Assembly: GCF_030687535.1 (NCBI RefSeq)
Contig: NZ_CP117437.1
Location: 5,515,501 to 5,579,500 of the forward strand
Source of the DNA: Pseudomonas sp. FP2335
GTDB lineage: Bacteria; Pseudomonadota; Gammaproteobacteria; Pseudomonadales; Pseudomonadaceae
Reading direction: 5' to 3'
Length of the DNA: 64,000 bases
Shown: positions 55,173 to 64,000 of the stretch, piece by piece
Layout of the letters: every line of letters starts with the position of its first letter
Numbering within the stretch: the first letter of the stretch is position 1
Program-made: the position numbers and the translations under genes
The notes under the pieces: generated by a model
What the model was told of the DNA's origin: nothing
Databases searched by the model: none
What the model saw: only the letters and a program-made list of their open reading frames with translations

Positions 55173-57275
55173 TCAGACCTGCCGAGGGTGCGGCCAGCTG
55201 GCGACTTCGTCGGCCATCAGCGGTTGCGCAATCAGCGGGCCCTGGGCAAACGCGCAACCATTGGACTTGAGCCAATCCGCCTGCGCCTGGGTGGCCACCC
55301 CTTCGGCAACCACCAGCACATCAAAGTGCCCGCACAGTTCGATGATGCTGCGCGCCATCGCCGCATCCCGGGTCGATCCCGGCAGACGGGCGACCAGTTG
55401 CGGGTCGAGCTTGAGGGTGTCGAACTCAAGGTCACGCAGATGGGCCAGGGAACAATGGCCGCAACCAAAGTCATCCAGCGCGATGCGCACCCCGATCTGG
55501 CGCAGCAGCTTGAGTTGCTTGGCCGACTCTTCCAGGTTGCTGGTCAGGCAGTCTTCGCTGATCTCCACTTCCAGCTGGCGCCCCTGCAATCCATGGCGCT
55601 CTACCACCTGCTGCAACTGGGCGGCGAGGTTGGGCATATTGAACTGGTTGCCGCTCAGGCTGACGCTCAGCACCAACTCCGGGTCAAACGTTTGCCAGGC
55701 CTGGCGCTGGGCGGCGACTTGCTGGTAGATCCAGGCACTCAACTGGCTGATCAACCGCGCCTCTTCCAGCAGCGGCAAAAACAGCCCTGGCGGCACATCA
55801 CCGACACTGGGGTGCTGCCAGCGCAACAACGCCTCGACGCCACGTAAACGCCCGTCCAGCAGCGACACCTGGGGTTGGTACACCAGTGTGAAATCTCTGT
55901 TCTCGATGGCCGTGCGCACGCTGTCTTCCAGCATCAGGCGTGAGCGGGCGCGGCCGTTCATGTCTTGATCGTAATAGCGATACTGCTGACGCCCGGCGCG
56001 CTTGGCTTCGTACATGGCGATGTCGGCTGCACGCAACAGGCCGCTCAAGTCCGCGCCGCAGTCGGGGAACGTGGCGATGCCGATGCTCACGCCAAGCATC
56101 ACATCCAGGCCGTCAACCTGCTGGCAGATCGACACGCGCTCGATGAGTTTTTCTGCAATCTTCGCCGCTTGCTCGGGGAATTCCAGCTCCAGCAGCGCGG
56201 TGAATTCGTCGCCCCCCATGCGCCCCAGAATGTCGTAGGAGCGCAGGCATGCCTGCATCTGCTCCGAGACCCAACGCAATACACGATCCCCCGCATCATG
56301 GCCAAGGGAGTCGTTGACCCGCTTGAAGCCATCGAGGTCCAGGTACAGCAGCACCAGCGCGTTCTCGTTGCGTTCGCTGCGCAGCAACGTGCTTTCCACC
56401 GCCTGGTAGAAGCCGCGCCGGTTCAGCAGGCCGGTCAACGGGTCGGTCACAGCCTGGAACTCCAGCTGCTGATGCAGGTGGCGCACTTCGGACATGTCCA
56501 GCACCGTCACCACCATGGCCTTCTGCTCGGCGGGCAATGGCGCGCTGGACAAGGCCACCGCCACCTGCTGGCCGCGACTGGTGCGCAAAATGGCGTCGTG
56601 CTGGCGCCACGTCTCACCTTTGCAGTACGCCTCATACATGGGGAAGCTCAGCCAGGCGGGCACGTGGGGCTTTTGCAGGAAGCTCAGGAAGCTCTCGCCC
56701 TGCAACTCGAGCATCGTGGCGTTCAACAACCGCGAAATCGCCGGGTTGGCGTACTGGATCACACTGCCCTCGCCCACCACCAGAATGCCCTCGGCGGCGT
56801 TGTCCAACACCGAGGCATTAAAGGCGCGGGCGGACTCCAGGTCATGACTCAGGCGCTGCAAGGCCCGGCGGTTGCGCTGGTGTTCCAGCAACGCCTGGAC
56901 CTTGGGCTTGAGGATATGCGGGTCAAACGGTTTGAACAGGTAGTCGATCGCCCCGCTGGCATAACCTTCCTGCACGGCGGCGGGCGACTGCGCATTGGCG
57001 GTGAGAAAAATAATCGGGGTCATGCGCGTGCGCTGGCTGCCACGCATCAGCCGCGCCACTTCAAAACCGTCCATGCCGGGCATGCGCACGTCCAGCAAGA
57101 CCAGGTCGACTTCGTGGGCCAACAGTAATTCCAGCGCTTCCATGCCGGACGCGGCGGTCATCACCCGCCAATCTTCACGCTGCAAAAGCGCACGCATGCT
57201 GATGAGGTTTTCCGGGTAGTCGTCGACCACCAAAAGAACCGAACTGCCATCGCCGTTGTGTGGAGCGCAATCCAT
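55173..57275 (-). CDS. Response regulator with PAS, GGDEF and EAL domains
   Basis: Cytoplasmic cyclic-di-GMP enzyme of 700 residues. The receiver domain (about 12-130) has acidic residues D18 and D19 and the phosphorylation site D62 in LVLLDVRMPGMDGFEV. A PAS domain (about 165-280) follows, then a GGDEF domain with an intact MGGDEF and an EAL domain with GVEALLRW and LDDFGCGHCSLAHLRDLEFD. Both enzymatic signatures are conserved, so it may make and break cyclic-di-GMP. ATG 57275 gives the shortest N-terminal arm before the receiver. No histidine kinase gene is adjacent. Confidence 0.93.
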   Translation of the reverse strand: MDCAPHNGDGSSVLLVVDDYPENLISMRALLQREDWRVMTAASGMEALELLLAHEVDLVLLDVRMPGMDGFEVARLMRGSQRTRMTPIIFLTANAQSPAAVQEGYASGAIDYLFKPFDPHILKPKVQALLEHQRNRRALQRLSHDLESARAFNASVLDNAAEGILVVGEGSVIQYANPAISRLLNATMLELQGESFLSFLQKPHVPAWLSFPMYEAYCKGETWRQHDAILRTSRGQQVAVALSSAPLPAEQKAMVVTVLDMSEVRHLHQQLEFQAVTDPLTGLLNRRGFYQAVESTLLRSERNENALVLLYLDLDGFKRVNDSLGHDAGDRVLRWVSEQMQACLRSYDILGRMGGDEFTALLELEFPEQAAKIAEKLIERVSICQQVDGLDVMLGVSIGIATFPDCGADLSGLLRAADIAMYEAKRAGRQQYRYYDQDMNGRARSRLMLEDSVRTAIENRDFTLVYQPQVSLLDGRLRGVEALLRWQHPSVGDVPPGLFLPLLEEARLISQLSAWIYQQVAAQRQAWQTFDPELVLSVSLSGNQFNMPNLAAQLQQVVERHGLQGRQLEVEISEDCLTSNLEESAKQLKLLRQIGVRIALDDFGCGHCSLAHLRDLEFDTLKLDPQLVARLPGSTRDAAMARSIIELCGHFDVLVVAEGVATQAQADWLKSNGCAFAQGPLIAQPLMADEVASWPHPRQV

Positions 57276-57340
57276 GCTGCTTCTCTTCCTTAAGGTGCAA
57301 TTCCGGTCATTTTTGAGAGAAAACCCGGACAAACCCTGAG

Positions 57341-57381
57341 ACGTCACTCTAGACCCGGTTCCTGAAAATCAGAAGTGACGT
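57341..57381. promoter_or_regulatory. Inverted repeat upstream of the GGDEF-EAL gene
   Basis: ACGTCACT (57341-57348) and AGTGACGT (57374-57381) are perfect inverted copies 25 bases apart, 66 bases ahead of the start. Possible operator; no binding protein can be named. Confidence 0.35.
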
Positions 57382-57587
57382 GGATGCCATGATAGACGCA
57401 AAGTTCAGTCAGCCGACTAACGGTCAACCGCTACAGCCCGCGGTTCATGGGAAACATGGCTTTTTGACATTTCGCTGACGCCAATAAGTTGCCAACCAGT
57501 GTTTAACAACCGGACAAGCACCGCCTATAAAGAACTTGTCTGGCCTCCGGGCCATAGCTTTCACCCCTCTGTAAAAAGGCCTACGCC

Positions 57588-58253
57588 ATGATCGACCTCT
57601 CTACCTGGAACCTGAGCATCCCTGTCGGCTCCCCACCTGCGACCATCGATACGCCAAAGCTGATGAGCGGCTTTAACGATCAATACTTCCAGGCCGAAGG
57701 CAGCAACGTGCAGTTCTGGACCCCCGTGACCGGCACCCGCACCGAAAACGCCATCTACCCACGCAGCGAACTGCGCGAAACCTACGCCGATGGGCGCTTG
57801 CGCAACTGGACCTACCCGGATGCGGACAACTTCCTGCGCGCGACCCTGGCGGTCAATCAAGTGCCATCCTCGGGCAAGATCGTGATCGGGCAGATTCACG
57901 CCTACGACAGCCAGAAACCGCTGATCAAGCTGGAGTATCAATTCAAGGAGAAGACCCAGACCGGCAACATCGTCGCCAAAGTGCGCATGCGCCCGGATGA
58001 GGATGAAGGGCGGGTAGTGATCGTCGCTTCGAATGTGCCGCTGGAGAAGAGCTTCACCTACGTGATCAATCTGAATAAGGCAGGGTTGCTCAGCGTGTAT
58101 GCCGCGGATGGCGAGTGGAACGAACGCATTGGTGCGGCGTGGGGGGCGAAGCCGTTGTATTTCAAGGCGGGGGCGTATGTGCAGGACAACAGTGGAGATA
58201 GCAAGGAAGGCGCGAAGGTGACCTTTGCAAAGTTGGATATTGATCACGACTGA
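57588..58253 (+). CDS. Polysaccharide lyase family 7 (alginate lyase-like), no signal peptide
   Basis: A 221-residue beta-jelly-roll lyase. The family 7 motifs are all present: YPRSELRETY (Arg and Glu of the active site), IVIGQIHAYDS (catalytic QIH) and PLYFKAGAYVQDNSGD (YFKAGxYxQ). The first residues show no signal peptide, so it is predicted to be cytoplasmic or released by lysis, as reported for a similar P. aeruginosa enzyme. QIH rather than QVH usually goes with a preference for polymannuronate-rich or mixed alginate, by family knowledge. Stands alone, divergent from the GGDEF-EAL gene. Confidence 0.88.
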   Translation: MIDLSTWNLSIPVGSPPATIDTPKLMSGFNDQYFQAEGSNVQFWTPVTGTRTENAIYPRSELRETYADGRLRNWTYPDADNFLRATLAVNQVPSSGKIVIGQIHAYDSQKPLIKLEYQFKEKTQTGNIVAKVRMRPDEDEGRVVIVASNVPLEKSFTYVINLNKAGLLSVYAADGEWNERIGAAWGAKPLYFKAGAYVQDNSGDSKEGAKVTFAKLDIDHD

Positions 58254-58274
58254 ACACCGACACCCTGTCAGCAC

Positions 58275-58316
58275 GGTTTTTTTCATTCTTCAGCACACTG
58301 GGGAATGGAAAAAACC
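58275..58316. repeat. A/T-rich inverted repeat after the lyase gene
   Basis: GGTTTTTTTCATTC (58275-58288) pairs with GAATGGAAAAAACC (58303-58316) with one G-U, around a 14-base loop. It may act as a 3' end for the lyase transcript although the stem is not GC-rich. Confidence 0.5.
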
Positions 58317-58486
58317 ATCGATATAGCCAACTCCTATAAAACACTGTCAAGTTTCACAGGTGGAGGGCACATCAACTCCCTTTAGACTTGGCACACGGCA
58401 CCGCACTCAGATCACAACGTCGGACGCAGTTGAGTGACTGAGCCAGAGATTGCCCTACCGATAGCCACGTTACCCCGGAGTAGTTG

Positions 58487-58915
58487 ATGCCCAGCTTAAT
58501 TACTATTGCTCAAGCTCCTGTCTCTGGATTTTCATCGGGCAACCAACCCAAAATATATAACGCGGTACCGCCTGGGAGTTTTTTCACCGGCCCTCAGACT
58601 TTGCCGGTAGTCAGTATCAATATCAGGTATCTCGTCCTCTATCACCTGCTCGACATAGACACCCGGATCAATGACACGATCACCTATTACTTGTACCCGG
58701 TTCCCTCTGCCGGTTTCCCCACGGTGACTGTTATCACCACCCTGCTGACCCCTGCCCTCTTGCAGGCATTCATTACCAATAAACGCGAGCACTACGAGGC
58801 GGAGGTACGGTTCAAATTCGGCTTACCTGGTATCTACGATATTTATTTCGAACAGACAAACGCATCCGGAACTTACACTGTCATCTCGCAGAATCTACGT
58901 TTCACTGTTGTTTGA
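58487..58915 (+). CDS. Orphan hypothetical protein of AT-rich composition
   Basis: A 142-residue protein starting MPSLITIAQAPVSGFS. It is rich in beta formers and aromatic residues (IRYLVLYHLLDIDTRI, LPGIYDIYFEQTNASGTY), has no signal peptide by eye, and no recognisable motif. ATG 58487 has GGAG six bases upstream. Codon use is more AT-rich than the surrounding genes, suggesting recent acquisition. It ends at a terminator shared with fba. Function unknown; a beta-sandwich fold is only an impression. Confidence 0.65.
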   Translation: MPSLITIAQAPVSGFSSGNQPKIYNAVPPGSFFTGPQTLPVVSINIRYLVLYHLLDIDTRINDTITYYLYPVPSAGFPTVTVITTLLTPALLQAFITNKREHYEAEVRFKFGLPGIYDIYFEQTNASGTYTVISQNLRFTVV

Positions 58916-58927
58916 ATCAGCAGGCAA

Positions 58928-58957
58928 GAAAAAGCCCGCATCGCTGCGGGCTTCTTT
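58928..58957. terminator. Bidirectional Rho-independent terminator
   Basis: AGCCCGCA and TGCGGGCT form an 8-base-pair stem around TCGC, with TTCTTTT to the right and AAGAAAA to the left, so it can end both the orphan gene (+) and fba (-). Confidence 0.92.
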
Positions 58958-58972
58958 TCAAACGCTCGGGGC

Positions 58973-60037
58973 TTAGTTGACCTTGGCGTTCAACTCACCT
59001 TTCAAATACCGCTGGTACATCGCTTCCAACGAGATCGGCTTGATCTTCGAAGCATTACCGGCAGTACCAAACGCTTCATAACGCGCGATACACACATCAC
59101 GCATCGCAGTCACCGTGGCGCCAAAGAACTTACGCGGGTCGAACTCGCTCGGGTTGGTGGCCATCAGGCGACGCATCGCACCGGTGGACGCCAAACGCAG
59201 GTCGGTGTCGATGTTGACCTTGCGCACGCCGTGCTTGATGCCTTCGACGATTTCTTCAACCGGTACGCCGTAGGTTTCTTTGATGTCGCCGCCGTACTGG
59301 TTGATGATCGCCAGCCATTCTTGCGGCACCGAGGAAGAACCGTGCATCACCAGGTGGGTGTTGGGGATGCGCTTGTGGATTTCCTTGATGCGGTCGATGG
59401 CCAGCACGTCGCCGGTAGGTGGCTTGGTGAACTTGTAGGCGCCGTGGCTGGTGCCGATGGCGATGGCCAGGGCGTCGACCTGGGTCTTCTTGACGAAGTC
59501 AGCGGCTTCTTCCGGGTCGGTCAGCATCTGGCTGTGATCCAGCACGCCTTCGGCGCCGATGCCGTCTTCTTCGCCGGCCATGCCGGTTTCCAGGGAACCC
59601 AGGCAGCCCAACTCGCCTTCAACCGACACGCCGCAGGCGTGGGCCATGGCGACGGTTTGTTGGGTGACGCGTACGTTGTACTCGTAGTCGGTCGGGGTCT
59701 TGCCGTCTTCGCCGAGGGAGCCGTCCATCATCACCGAGCTGAAGCCCAGTTGGATGGAGCGCTGGCACACGTCAGGGCTGGTGCCGTGGTCCTGGTGCAT
59801 GCACACCGGGATGTGCGGGAATTCTTCGATCGCGGCAAGGATCAGGTGACGCAGGAACGGCGCGCCGGCGTATTTGCGGGCACCGGCCGAAGCCTGGACG
59901 ATCACAGGGGAGTCGGTCTTGTCAGCGGCTTCCATGATGGCGCGCATCTGCTCAAGGTTGTTGACGTTAAAGGCTGGGACGCCGTAGCCGTATTCGGCTG
60001 CGTGGTCCAGCATTTGACGCATGCTGATAAGTGCCAT
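58973..60037 (-). CDS. fbaA: Fructose-bisphosphate aldolase, class II
   Basis: Zinc-dependent aldolase cleaving fructose 1,6-bisphosphate; used mainly for gluconeogenesis in pseudomonads. Class II signatures: [22 protein letters not shown] (written in part, zinc His residues), [11 protein letters not shown] and VMHGSSSVP. 354 residues, the length typical of the Calvin-type subgroup. Last gene of the epd-pgk-fba group, separated from pgk by two small lipoprotein genes. Confidence 0.96.
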   Translation of the reverse strand: MALISMRQMLDHAAEYGYGVPAFNVNNLEQMRAIMEAADKTDSPVIVQASAGARKYAGAPFLRHLILAAIEEFPHIPVCMHQDHGTSPDVCQRSIQLGFSSVMMDGSLGEDGKTPTDYEYNVRVTQQTVAMAHACGVSVEGELGCLGSLETGMAGEEDGIGAEGVLDHSQMLTDPEEAADFVKKTQVDALAIAIGTSHGAYKFTKPPTGDVLAIDRIKEIHKRIPNTHLVMHGSSSVPQEWLAIINQYGGDIKETYGVPVEEIVEGIKHGVRKVNIDTDLRLASTGAMRRLMATNPSEFDPRKFFGATVTAMRDVCIARYEAFGTAGNASKIKPISLEAMYQRYLKGELNAKVN

Positions 60038-60191
60038 TGTGTTGTCTCTCCCGGTCGAGGGTCGTTAATCGTGCAAGCCTGCCGTAGCGGCGGCTGCTAT
60101 TCAAGTTATTGCCGGTCAGGGTTTGCATGCCTGGCCTGCTGAATCGTTATTGCTGATTGGATTTAACCCATCTCAATTTGAAACGGGGTCA

Positions 60192-60223
60192 ATGTGGGAG
60201 CTGGCTTGCCCGCTCCCACATTT
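60192..60223. repeat. Collapsed REP element
   Basis: TGTGGGAGCTGGCTTGCC runs directly into CGCTCCCACA: two different REP arms fused with the middle deleted. Confidence 0.75.
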
Positions 60224-60251
60224 GGATCTCATTTGTCTTGAGATCGAGTTC

Positions 60252-60584
60252 TTACTGGGCCTTGCAGCCACGGCCGATCAAATCGTCGGTGGCGACCCAG
60301 TAAACCAGGCCTTCCTCACCTTTTGTGTGAAACGCCAATTGGTCGTTGGCGTACAGCGCACCCGAGGCGGCGACGTCTTGCTTGAGGCGGTAGACCTGGT
60401 CAGAACCGCCGAGGCGTACGTCCACCTCACTGCGGGCTGCATTGGCAAAGCGCCAGTTGACCTCGGCCTTGCTGTCGCAGGTCCAGGTGGTCCACTTGTC
60501 GGCAGGCTCTGCCTTGTTGAACATGTTCATGCTGCTGCAGCCGGCCAACAGGGCCAGGGCTGCCAGGGCGAAAACGCCTTTCAT
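60252..60584 (-). CDS. MliC-like lipoprotein
   Basis: A 110-residue lipoprotein: signal peptide ending LLAGC near residue 16, then a domain with TTWTCDSKAEVNWRF and a final Cys (GRGCKAQ), like membrane-bound lysozyme inhibitors of the MliC family. ATG 60584 follows GAGGA by 6 bases; the frame opens to 60641, overlapping the gene before it. It lies 47 bases after another small lipoprotein gene. Confidence 0.72.
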   Translation of the reverse strand: MKGVFALAALALLAGCSSMNMFNKAEPADKWTTWTCDSKAEVNWRFANAARSEVDVRLGGSDQVYRLKQDVAASGALYANDQLAFHTKGEEGLVYWVATDDLIGRGCKAQ

Positions 60585-60631
60585 TGCCAATCCTCGTGAG
60601 GCGACCAACGGCCGCCAATTGATCAGACCCG

Positions 60632-60859
60632 TCAAGGACAACCCTGTTCCTGACCGTTGGGCGCAGCGTCGTATTTCTCCAGCCGTTCATTGCCGATGCG
60701 CTTGTTGATCACCGGCATGGTCTCGGCTTGCCAGTCAGCCTGGTAGCAGCTTTTTTTCGGCTGCGCCCCAGGCGTTCCGGCCTCGGACGCCGCGTTCGGC
60801 GTGCTGCCGCAGCCGGCCAACAGGCCCGCTGCGATCACCAGTGCCAACGTCTTGATCAT
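60632..60859 (-). CDS. Small lipoprotein of unknown function
   Basis: A 75-residue lipoprotein with signal peptide MIKTLALVIAAGLLAGC and a short mature part (SCYQADWQAETMPVINKRIG) with two more Cys. ATG 60859 has AAGGAG about 8 bases upstream. It sits directly downstream of pgk on the same strand and is conserved at this place in Pseudomonas as far as I recall. No function can be given. Confidence 0.7.
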   Translation of the reverse strand: MIKTLALVIAAGLLAGCGSTPNAASEAGTPGAQPKKSCYQADWQAETMPVINKRIGNERLEKYDAAPNGQEQGCP

Positions 60860-60888
60860 GGGAATGCTCCTTTTCCGGATCACGCGCC

Positions 60889-62052
60889 TTAGCCTTTGGC
60901 CCGTGTTTCCAGCACTTCAACCGCTGGCAGAACTTTGCCTTCGACGAACTCGAGGAACGCGCCACCCCCGGTAGAAATGTAGGAGATCTGATCAGCAACG
61001 CCATATTTATCGATGGCCGCCAGGGTGTCGCCACCGCCGGCAATCGAGAACGCCGAGCTCTCAGCGATGGCCTTGGCCAGCACCTTGGTGCCGTTGCCGA
61101 ACTGGTCGAACTCGAATACGCCGACCGGGCCATTCCACAGGATGGTCTGGGAGGCTTTCAGCAGTTCGGCGAAATTGGCCGCGGTTTGCGGACCGATGTC
61201 CAGGATCATGTCGTCGGCAGCCACGTCTGCGATCAGCTTGACGGTGGCTTCGGCGCTCTCGGCGAATTCCTTGGCGACGACCACGTCTACCGGCAATGGC
61301 ACGCTGACTTTAGCGGCGATGGCGCGGGCGGTGTCGAGCAGGTCCGGCTCGTACAGCGACTTGCCCACCGGGTGGCCGGCGGCGGCCAGGAAGGTGTTGG
61401 CGATACCGCCGCCAACGATCAGCTGGTTGCAGATCTGGCTCAGGCTGTTGAGCACGTCCAGCTTGGTGGAGACTTTGGAACCGGCAACGATGGCCGCCAT
61501 CGGTTGCGCCGGCGCGCCCAGGGCCTTGCCCAGTGCGTCCAGTTCAGCGGCCAGCAAAGGGCCCGCAGCGGCGACTTTGGCGAACTTGGCCACGCCGTGG
61601 GTCGAACCTTCGGCACGGTGAGCGGTGCCGAATGCGTCCATCACGAACACGTCGCACAGCGCTGCGTATTGCTGGGCCAGTTCGTCGCTGTTCTTTTTCT
61701 CGCCCTTGTTGAAACGCACGTTTTCGAACAGCACGATGTCGCCGGCTTTAACGTCGACGCCAGCCAGGTAGTCAGCCACCAGCGGCACCTCGCGGCCCAG
61801 GGCCTTGCTCAGGTAATCGGCTACAGGCTTGAGGCTGTTTTCGGCGGAGAACTCACCTTCGGTCGGACGACCCAGGTGGGAGCAGACCATCACGGCCGCA
61901 CCTTTTTCCAGGGCCAGCTTGATGGTCGGCAGCGAGGCCAGGATTCGCGCATCGCTGGTGACAACACCGTCCTTGACTGGGACGTTGAGGTCTTCGCGGA
62001 TCAGTACGCGCTTACCTTGCAGATCGAGGTCGGTCATCTTCAACACGGTCAT
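60889..62052 (-). CDS. pgk: Phosphoglycerate kinase
   Basis: Interconverts 1,3-bisphosphoglycerate and 3-phosphoglycerate with ATP. The N-terminal [16 protein letters not shown], the substrate-binding CSHLGRP, and the nucleotide-site [13 protein letters not shown] near the C terminus are present. ATG 62052 gives 387 residues, the family length. It starts 17 bases after the epd stop, so epd and pgk are co-transcribed. Confidence 0.96.
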   Translation of the reverse strand: MTVLKMTDLDLQGKRVLIREDLNVPVKDGVVTSDARILASLPTIKLALEKGAAVMVCSHLGRPTEGEFSAENSLKPVADYLSKALGREVPLVADYLAGVDVKAGDIVLFENVRFNKGEKKNSDELAQQYAALCDVFVMDAFGTAHRAEGSTHGVAKFAKVAAAGPLLAAELDALGKALGAPAQPMAAIVAGSKVSTKLDVLNSLSQICNQLIVGGGIANTFLAAAGHPVGKSLYEPDLLDTARAIAAKVSVPLPVDVVVAKEFAESAEATVKLIADVAADDMILDIGPQTAANFAELLKASQTILWNGPVGVFEFDQFGNGTKVLAKAIAESSAFSIAGGGDTLAAIDKYGVADQISYISTGGGAFLEFVEGKVLPAVEVLETRAKG

Positions 62053-62069
62053 GGGTCGCAGTTCCTGAA

Positions 62070-63125
62070 TTACTGTTGAGGTTGTTTGGAGGCGATGTGC
62101 AGATAGTGTCCTGCAACATCCAGCATGCGGTTGGCAAAACCCCATTCGTTGTCGAACCAGGCCAGGATGTTCACCAGCCTCGGGCCGGAAACGCGGGTCT
62201 GGCTGGCATCGACAATCGCCGAATGCGGGTCATGGTTGAAATCACAACTGGCGTGGGGCAACTCGGTGTAGGCCAAAAGGCCTTTGAGCGGGCCGCTGGT
62301 GGCGGCGTCGCGCAGGATCCGGTTGACCTCCGTCGCATCGGTGTCGCTCACGGTCTGCATGGTGATGTCCAGGCAAGACACGTTCACCGTCGGCACCCGT
62401 ACGGCTTTGGCCTGGATTCGCCCGGCAAGTTCCGGCAGCAGTCGCTCGATACCACGCGCCAGGCCGGTAGACACCGGAATCACCGACTGGAACGCCGAAC
62501 GCGTACGACGCAGGTCTTCATGGTGGTAGGCGTCGATCACCGGCTGGTCGTTCATCGCCGAGTGAATGGTGGTGATCGACACGTAGTCCACACCAATCGC
62601 CTGATCCAGCAGGCGCAACAACGGCACGCTGCAGTTGGTGGTGCAGGAGGCGTTGGACACCAACAGCTCCGCGCCGGTCAGGCAATCCTGGTTGATGCCG
62701 TAGACGATGGTGGCGTCGACATCTGCCTCGCTGGCCATCGGCTGGGAAAACAGCACACGCGGCGCGCCGGCGTCGAGAAAACGCTGGCCATCGGCACGGG
62801 TGTGATAGACACCGGAACACTCCAGCACCAGGTCGACGCCCAGTGCTTTCCAGTCGATGCCTTCGGGGGTAGCACTGCGCAGGACCTGCACGCAGTTGCC
62901 ATTAATATGCAGACAATCGCCCTCGACCCGCACTTCGCCTGGGAAACGGCCGTGGGTGGAGTCAAAGCGTGTCAGGTATTCGACGCTGGCCATGTCGGCC
63001 AGATCGTTGATCGCAACAATTTCAAACCCGGCAGCCGCCCCTCGCTCGAACAGAGCACGCAAGACGCAACGACCAATGCGGCCGTAGCCGTTGAGTGCAA
63101 CTTTGTAGGGACGCGGTTGAGGCAT
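62070..63125 (-). CDS. epd: Erythrose-4-phosphate dehydrogenase
   Basis: GAPDH-family enzyme that makes 4-phosphoerythronate for pyridoxal phosphate synthesis; the gene lies between tkt and pgk as in other gamma-proteobacteria. The NAD site is [20 protein letters not shown] and the catalytic Cys is in [19 protein letters not shown] 63125 (MPQPRPYK) gives 351 residues; the open frame runs back into the REP. A glyceraldehyde-3-phosphate activity cannot be excluded. Confidence 0.92.
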   Translation of the reverse strand: MPQPRPYKVALNGYGRIGRCVLRALFERGAAAGFEIVAINDLADMASVEYLTRFDSTHGRFPGEVRVEGDCLHINGNCVQVLRSATPEGIDWKALGVDLVLECSGVYHTRADGQRFLDAGAPRVLFSQPMASEADVDATIVYGINQDCLTGAELLVSNASCTTNCSVPLLRLLDQAIGVDYVSITTIHSAMNDQPVIDAYHHEDLRRTRSAFQSVIPVSTGLARGIERLLPELAGRIQAKAVRVPTVNVSCLDITMQTVSDTDATEVNRILRDAATSGPLKGLLAYTELPHASCDFNHDPHSAIVDASQTRVSGPRLVNILAWFDNEWGFANRMLDVAGHYLHIASKQPQQ

Positions 63126-63165
63126 GGGGTTCTCGATTACCTTGGGTAGAGGGGTGACTGTTAGA

Positions 63166-63259
63166 CCGCTTTCGCGAGCAAGCCCGCTCCCACATTTTGA
63201 CCGCATTCTCATGCTGGAACTCGGTCAAGTGTGGGAGCGGGCTTGCTCGCGAAGGCGTC
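63166..63259. repeat. REP pair, outward-facing, between tkt and epd
   Basis: CGCGAGCAAGCCCGCTCCCA then TGGGAGCGGGCTTGCTCGCG, with a spacer almost the same as that of the REP at 30533-30627. Confidence 0.9.
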
Positions 63260-63284
63260 AGTACAGCCACCCCAATTTACAGCC

Positions 63285-64000
63285 TTAGTCTTCCAGCAGC
63301 TCTTCAGCCTGACCCAGGATGTTGTCCAGGGTGAAACCGAACTCTTCGAACAACGCTGGCGCCGGCGCCGACTCACCGTAGGTGGTCATGCCGATCACTC
63401 GGCCTTCCAGGCCCACGTACTTGTACCAGTAGTCGGCGTGAGCCGCTTCGATGGCGATACGCGCGCTGACCTGCAACGGCAGGACCGATTGCTTGTAGCT
63501 GGCGTCCTGGGCATCGAACACGCTGGTGCACGGGATCGAAACCACACGCACCTTGCGGCCTTGCTCAGTCAGCTTGTCGTACGCCTGAACGGTCAGGCCC
63601 ACTTCGGAACCCGTGGAGATCAGGATCAGCTCCGGCTCGCCAGCACAGTCCTTGAGCACATAACCGCCACGGGCGATGTCGGCGATCTGCGCGTCGGTAC
63701 GCACTTGGTGTTGCAGGTTCTGACGCGAGAAGATCAGCGCCGAAGGGCCGTCCTTGCGCTCGATGGCGTGCTTCCAGGCCACGGCGGATTCCACCGCGTC
63801 GGCTGGACGCCAGGTGTCCAGGTTCGGCGTGGTACGCAAGCTGGTCAGCTGCTCGACCGGCTGGTGTGTCGGGCCGTCTTCGCCCAGACCGATGGAGTCG
63901 TGGGTGTAAACGTGGATCACGCGCTTCTTCATCAGCGCAGCCATACGCACGGCATTGCGTGCGTATTCCATGAACATCAGGAAGGTCGCGCCGTAAGGCA
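63285..64000 (-). CDS. tktA: Transketolase (N-terminal part outside window)
   Basis: Thiamine-dependent enzyme of the pentose phosphate pathway. The visible part is the last 238 residues: [40 protein letters not shown] (with conserved Glu and His), the C-terminal domain with [10 protein letters not shown] and FDAQDASYK, and the end [10 protein letters not shown]. The frame continues past base 64000 ([13 protein letters not shown]), so the gene is cut by the window edge. Order tkt-epd-pgk-fba is conserved in Pseudomonas. Confidence 0.95.
   Translation of the reverse strand, partial: PYGATFLMFMEYARNAVRMAALMKKRVIHVYTHDSIGLGEDGPTHQPVEQLTSLRTTPNLDTWRPADAVESAVAWKHAIERKDGPSALIFSRQNLQHQVRTDAQIADIARGGYVLKDCAGEPELILISTGSEVGLTVQAYDKLTEQGRKVRVVSIPCTSVFDAQDASYKQSVLPLQVSARIAIEAAHADYWYKYVGLEGRVIGMTTYGESAPAPALFEEFGFTLDNILGQAEELLED

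Overview
The window is a stretch of chromosome from a fluorescent pseudomonad, most likely of the Pseudomonas fluorescens group. The evidence is the GC-rich codon use, the full set of Pseudomonas-type glycine betaine, carnitine and choline genes in an order close to that of P. aeruginosa, and at least 17 loci of REP-type palindromes (core GGGCTTGCTCGCGAA or TGGCTTGCCTGCGAT) that are typical of this group. No tRNA, rRNA, CRISPR array, insertion sequence or prophage was seen.

Layout. (1) 1-2611: divergent gbcB (cut by the left edge) and gbcA, the glycine betaine demethylase. (2) 2612-3514: a long non-coding stretch holding a REP pair and a remarkable array of five perfect DnaA boxes in degenerate tandem repeats. 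(3) 3515-14600: an 11-kb type II secretion-like cluster with three minor pseudopilins, a GspG, a lytic transglycosylase, GspF, GspE, a PilM/N/O/P-like inner membrane set in pil order and a lipoprotein secretin. An AA10 lytic polysaccharide monooxygenase gene sits inside it and is the obvious candidate cargo. (4) 14719-22499 (minus): etfB, etfA, dgcB, dgcA, a DUF5943 protein and a dipeptidase-like protein, for dimethylglycine oxidation. (5) 22718-23577: two small conserved genes. (6) 23677-28420: cdhR and caiX-cdhC-cdhA-cdhB, carnitine to glycine betaine. (7) 28644-32012: a small unknown gene, gbdR (master activator of glycine betaine catabolism) and sdaB (serine to pyruvate). (8) 32428-41949: cbcXWV choline/betaine/carnitine importer, betT, betI, betB and betA, choline to glycine betaine. 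(9) 42165-44923: a TldD/TldE-type protease pair. (10) 45202-47515: an RhlA homologue and an MFS exporter. (11) 47598-57275: dbpA, a YhiN-type flavoprotein, a YccS-type membrane protein, a solute-binding protein, elaA, a winged-helix protein, a YgjP-type metallopeptidase and a response regulator with GGDEF and EAL domains. (12) 57588-64000: a family 7 polysaccharide lyase, an AT-rich orphan, then fba, two lipoproteins, pgk, epd and the end of tkt.

Taken together, most of the window is one metabolic programme. Quaternary amines enter through CbcXWV, CaiX and BetT; choline (BetA, BetB) and carnitine (CdhA, CdhC, CdhB) are turned into glycine betaine; GbcAB and DgcAB with its own electron transfer flavoprotein remove methyl groups; and SdaB passes serine to pyruvate. 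BetI, GbdR and CdhR are the local regulators. The secretion cluster interrupts this programme between gbcA and the etf/dgc genes and looks like an accessory insertion. Start codons given here were chosen by ribosome-binding site and family alignment from memory; no database search was possible.
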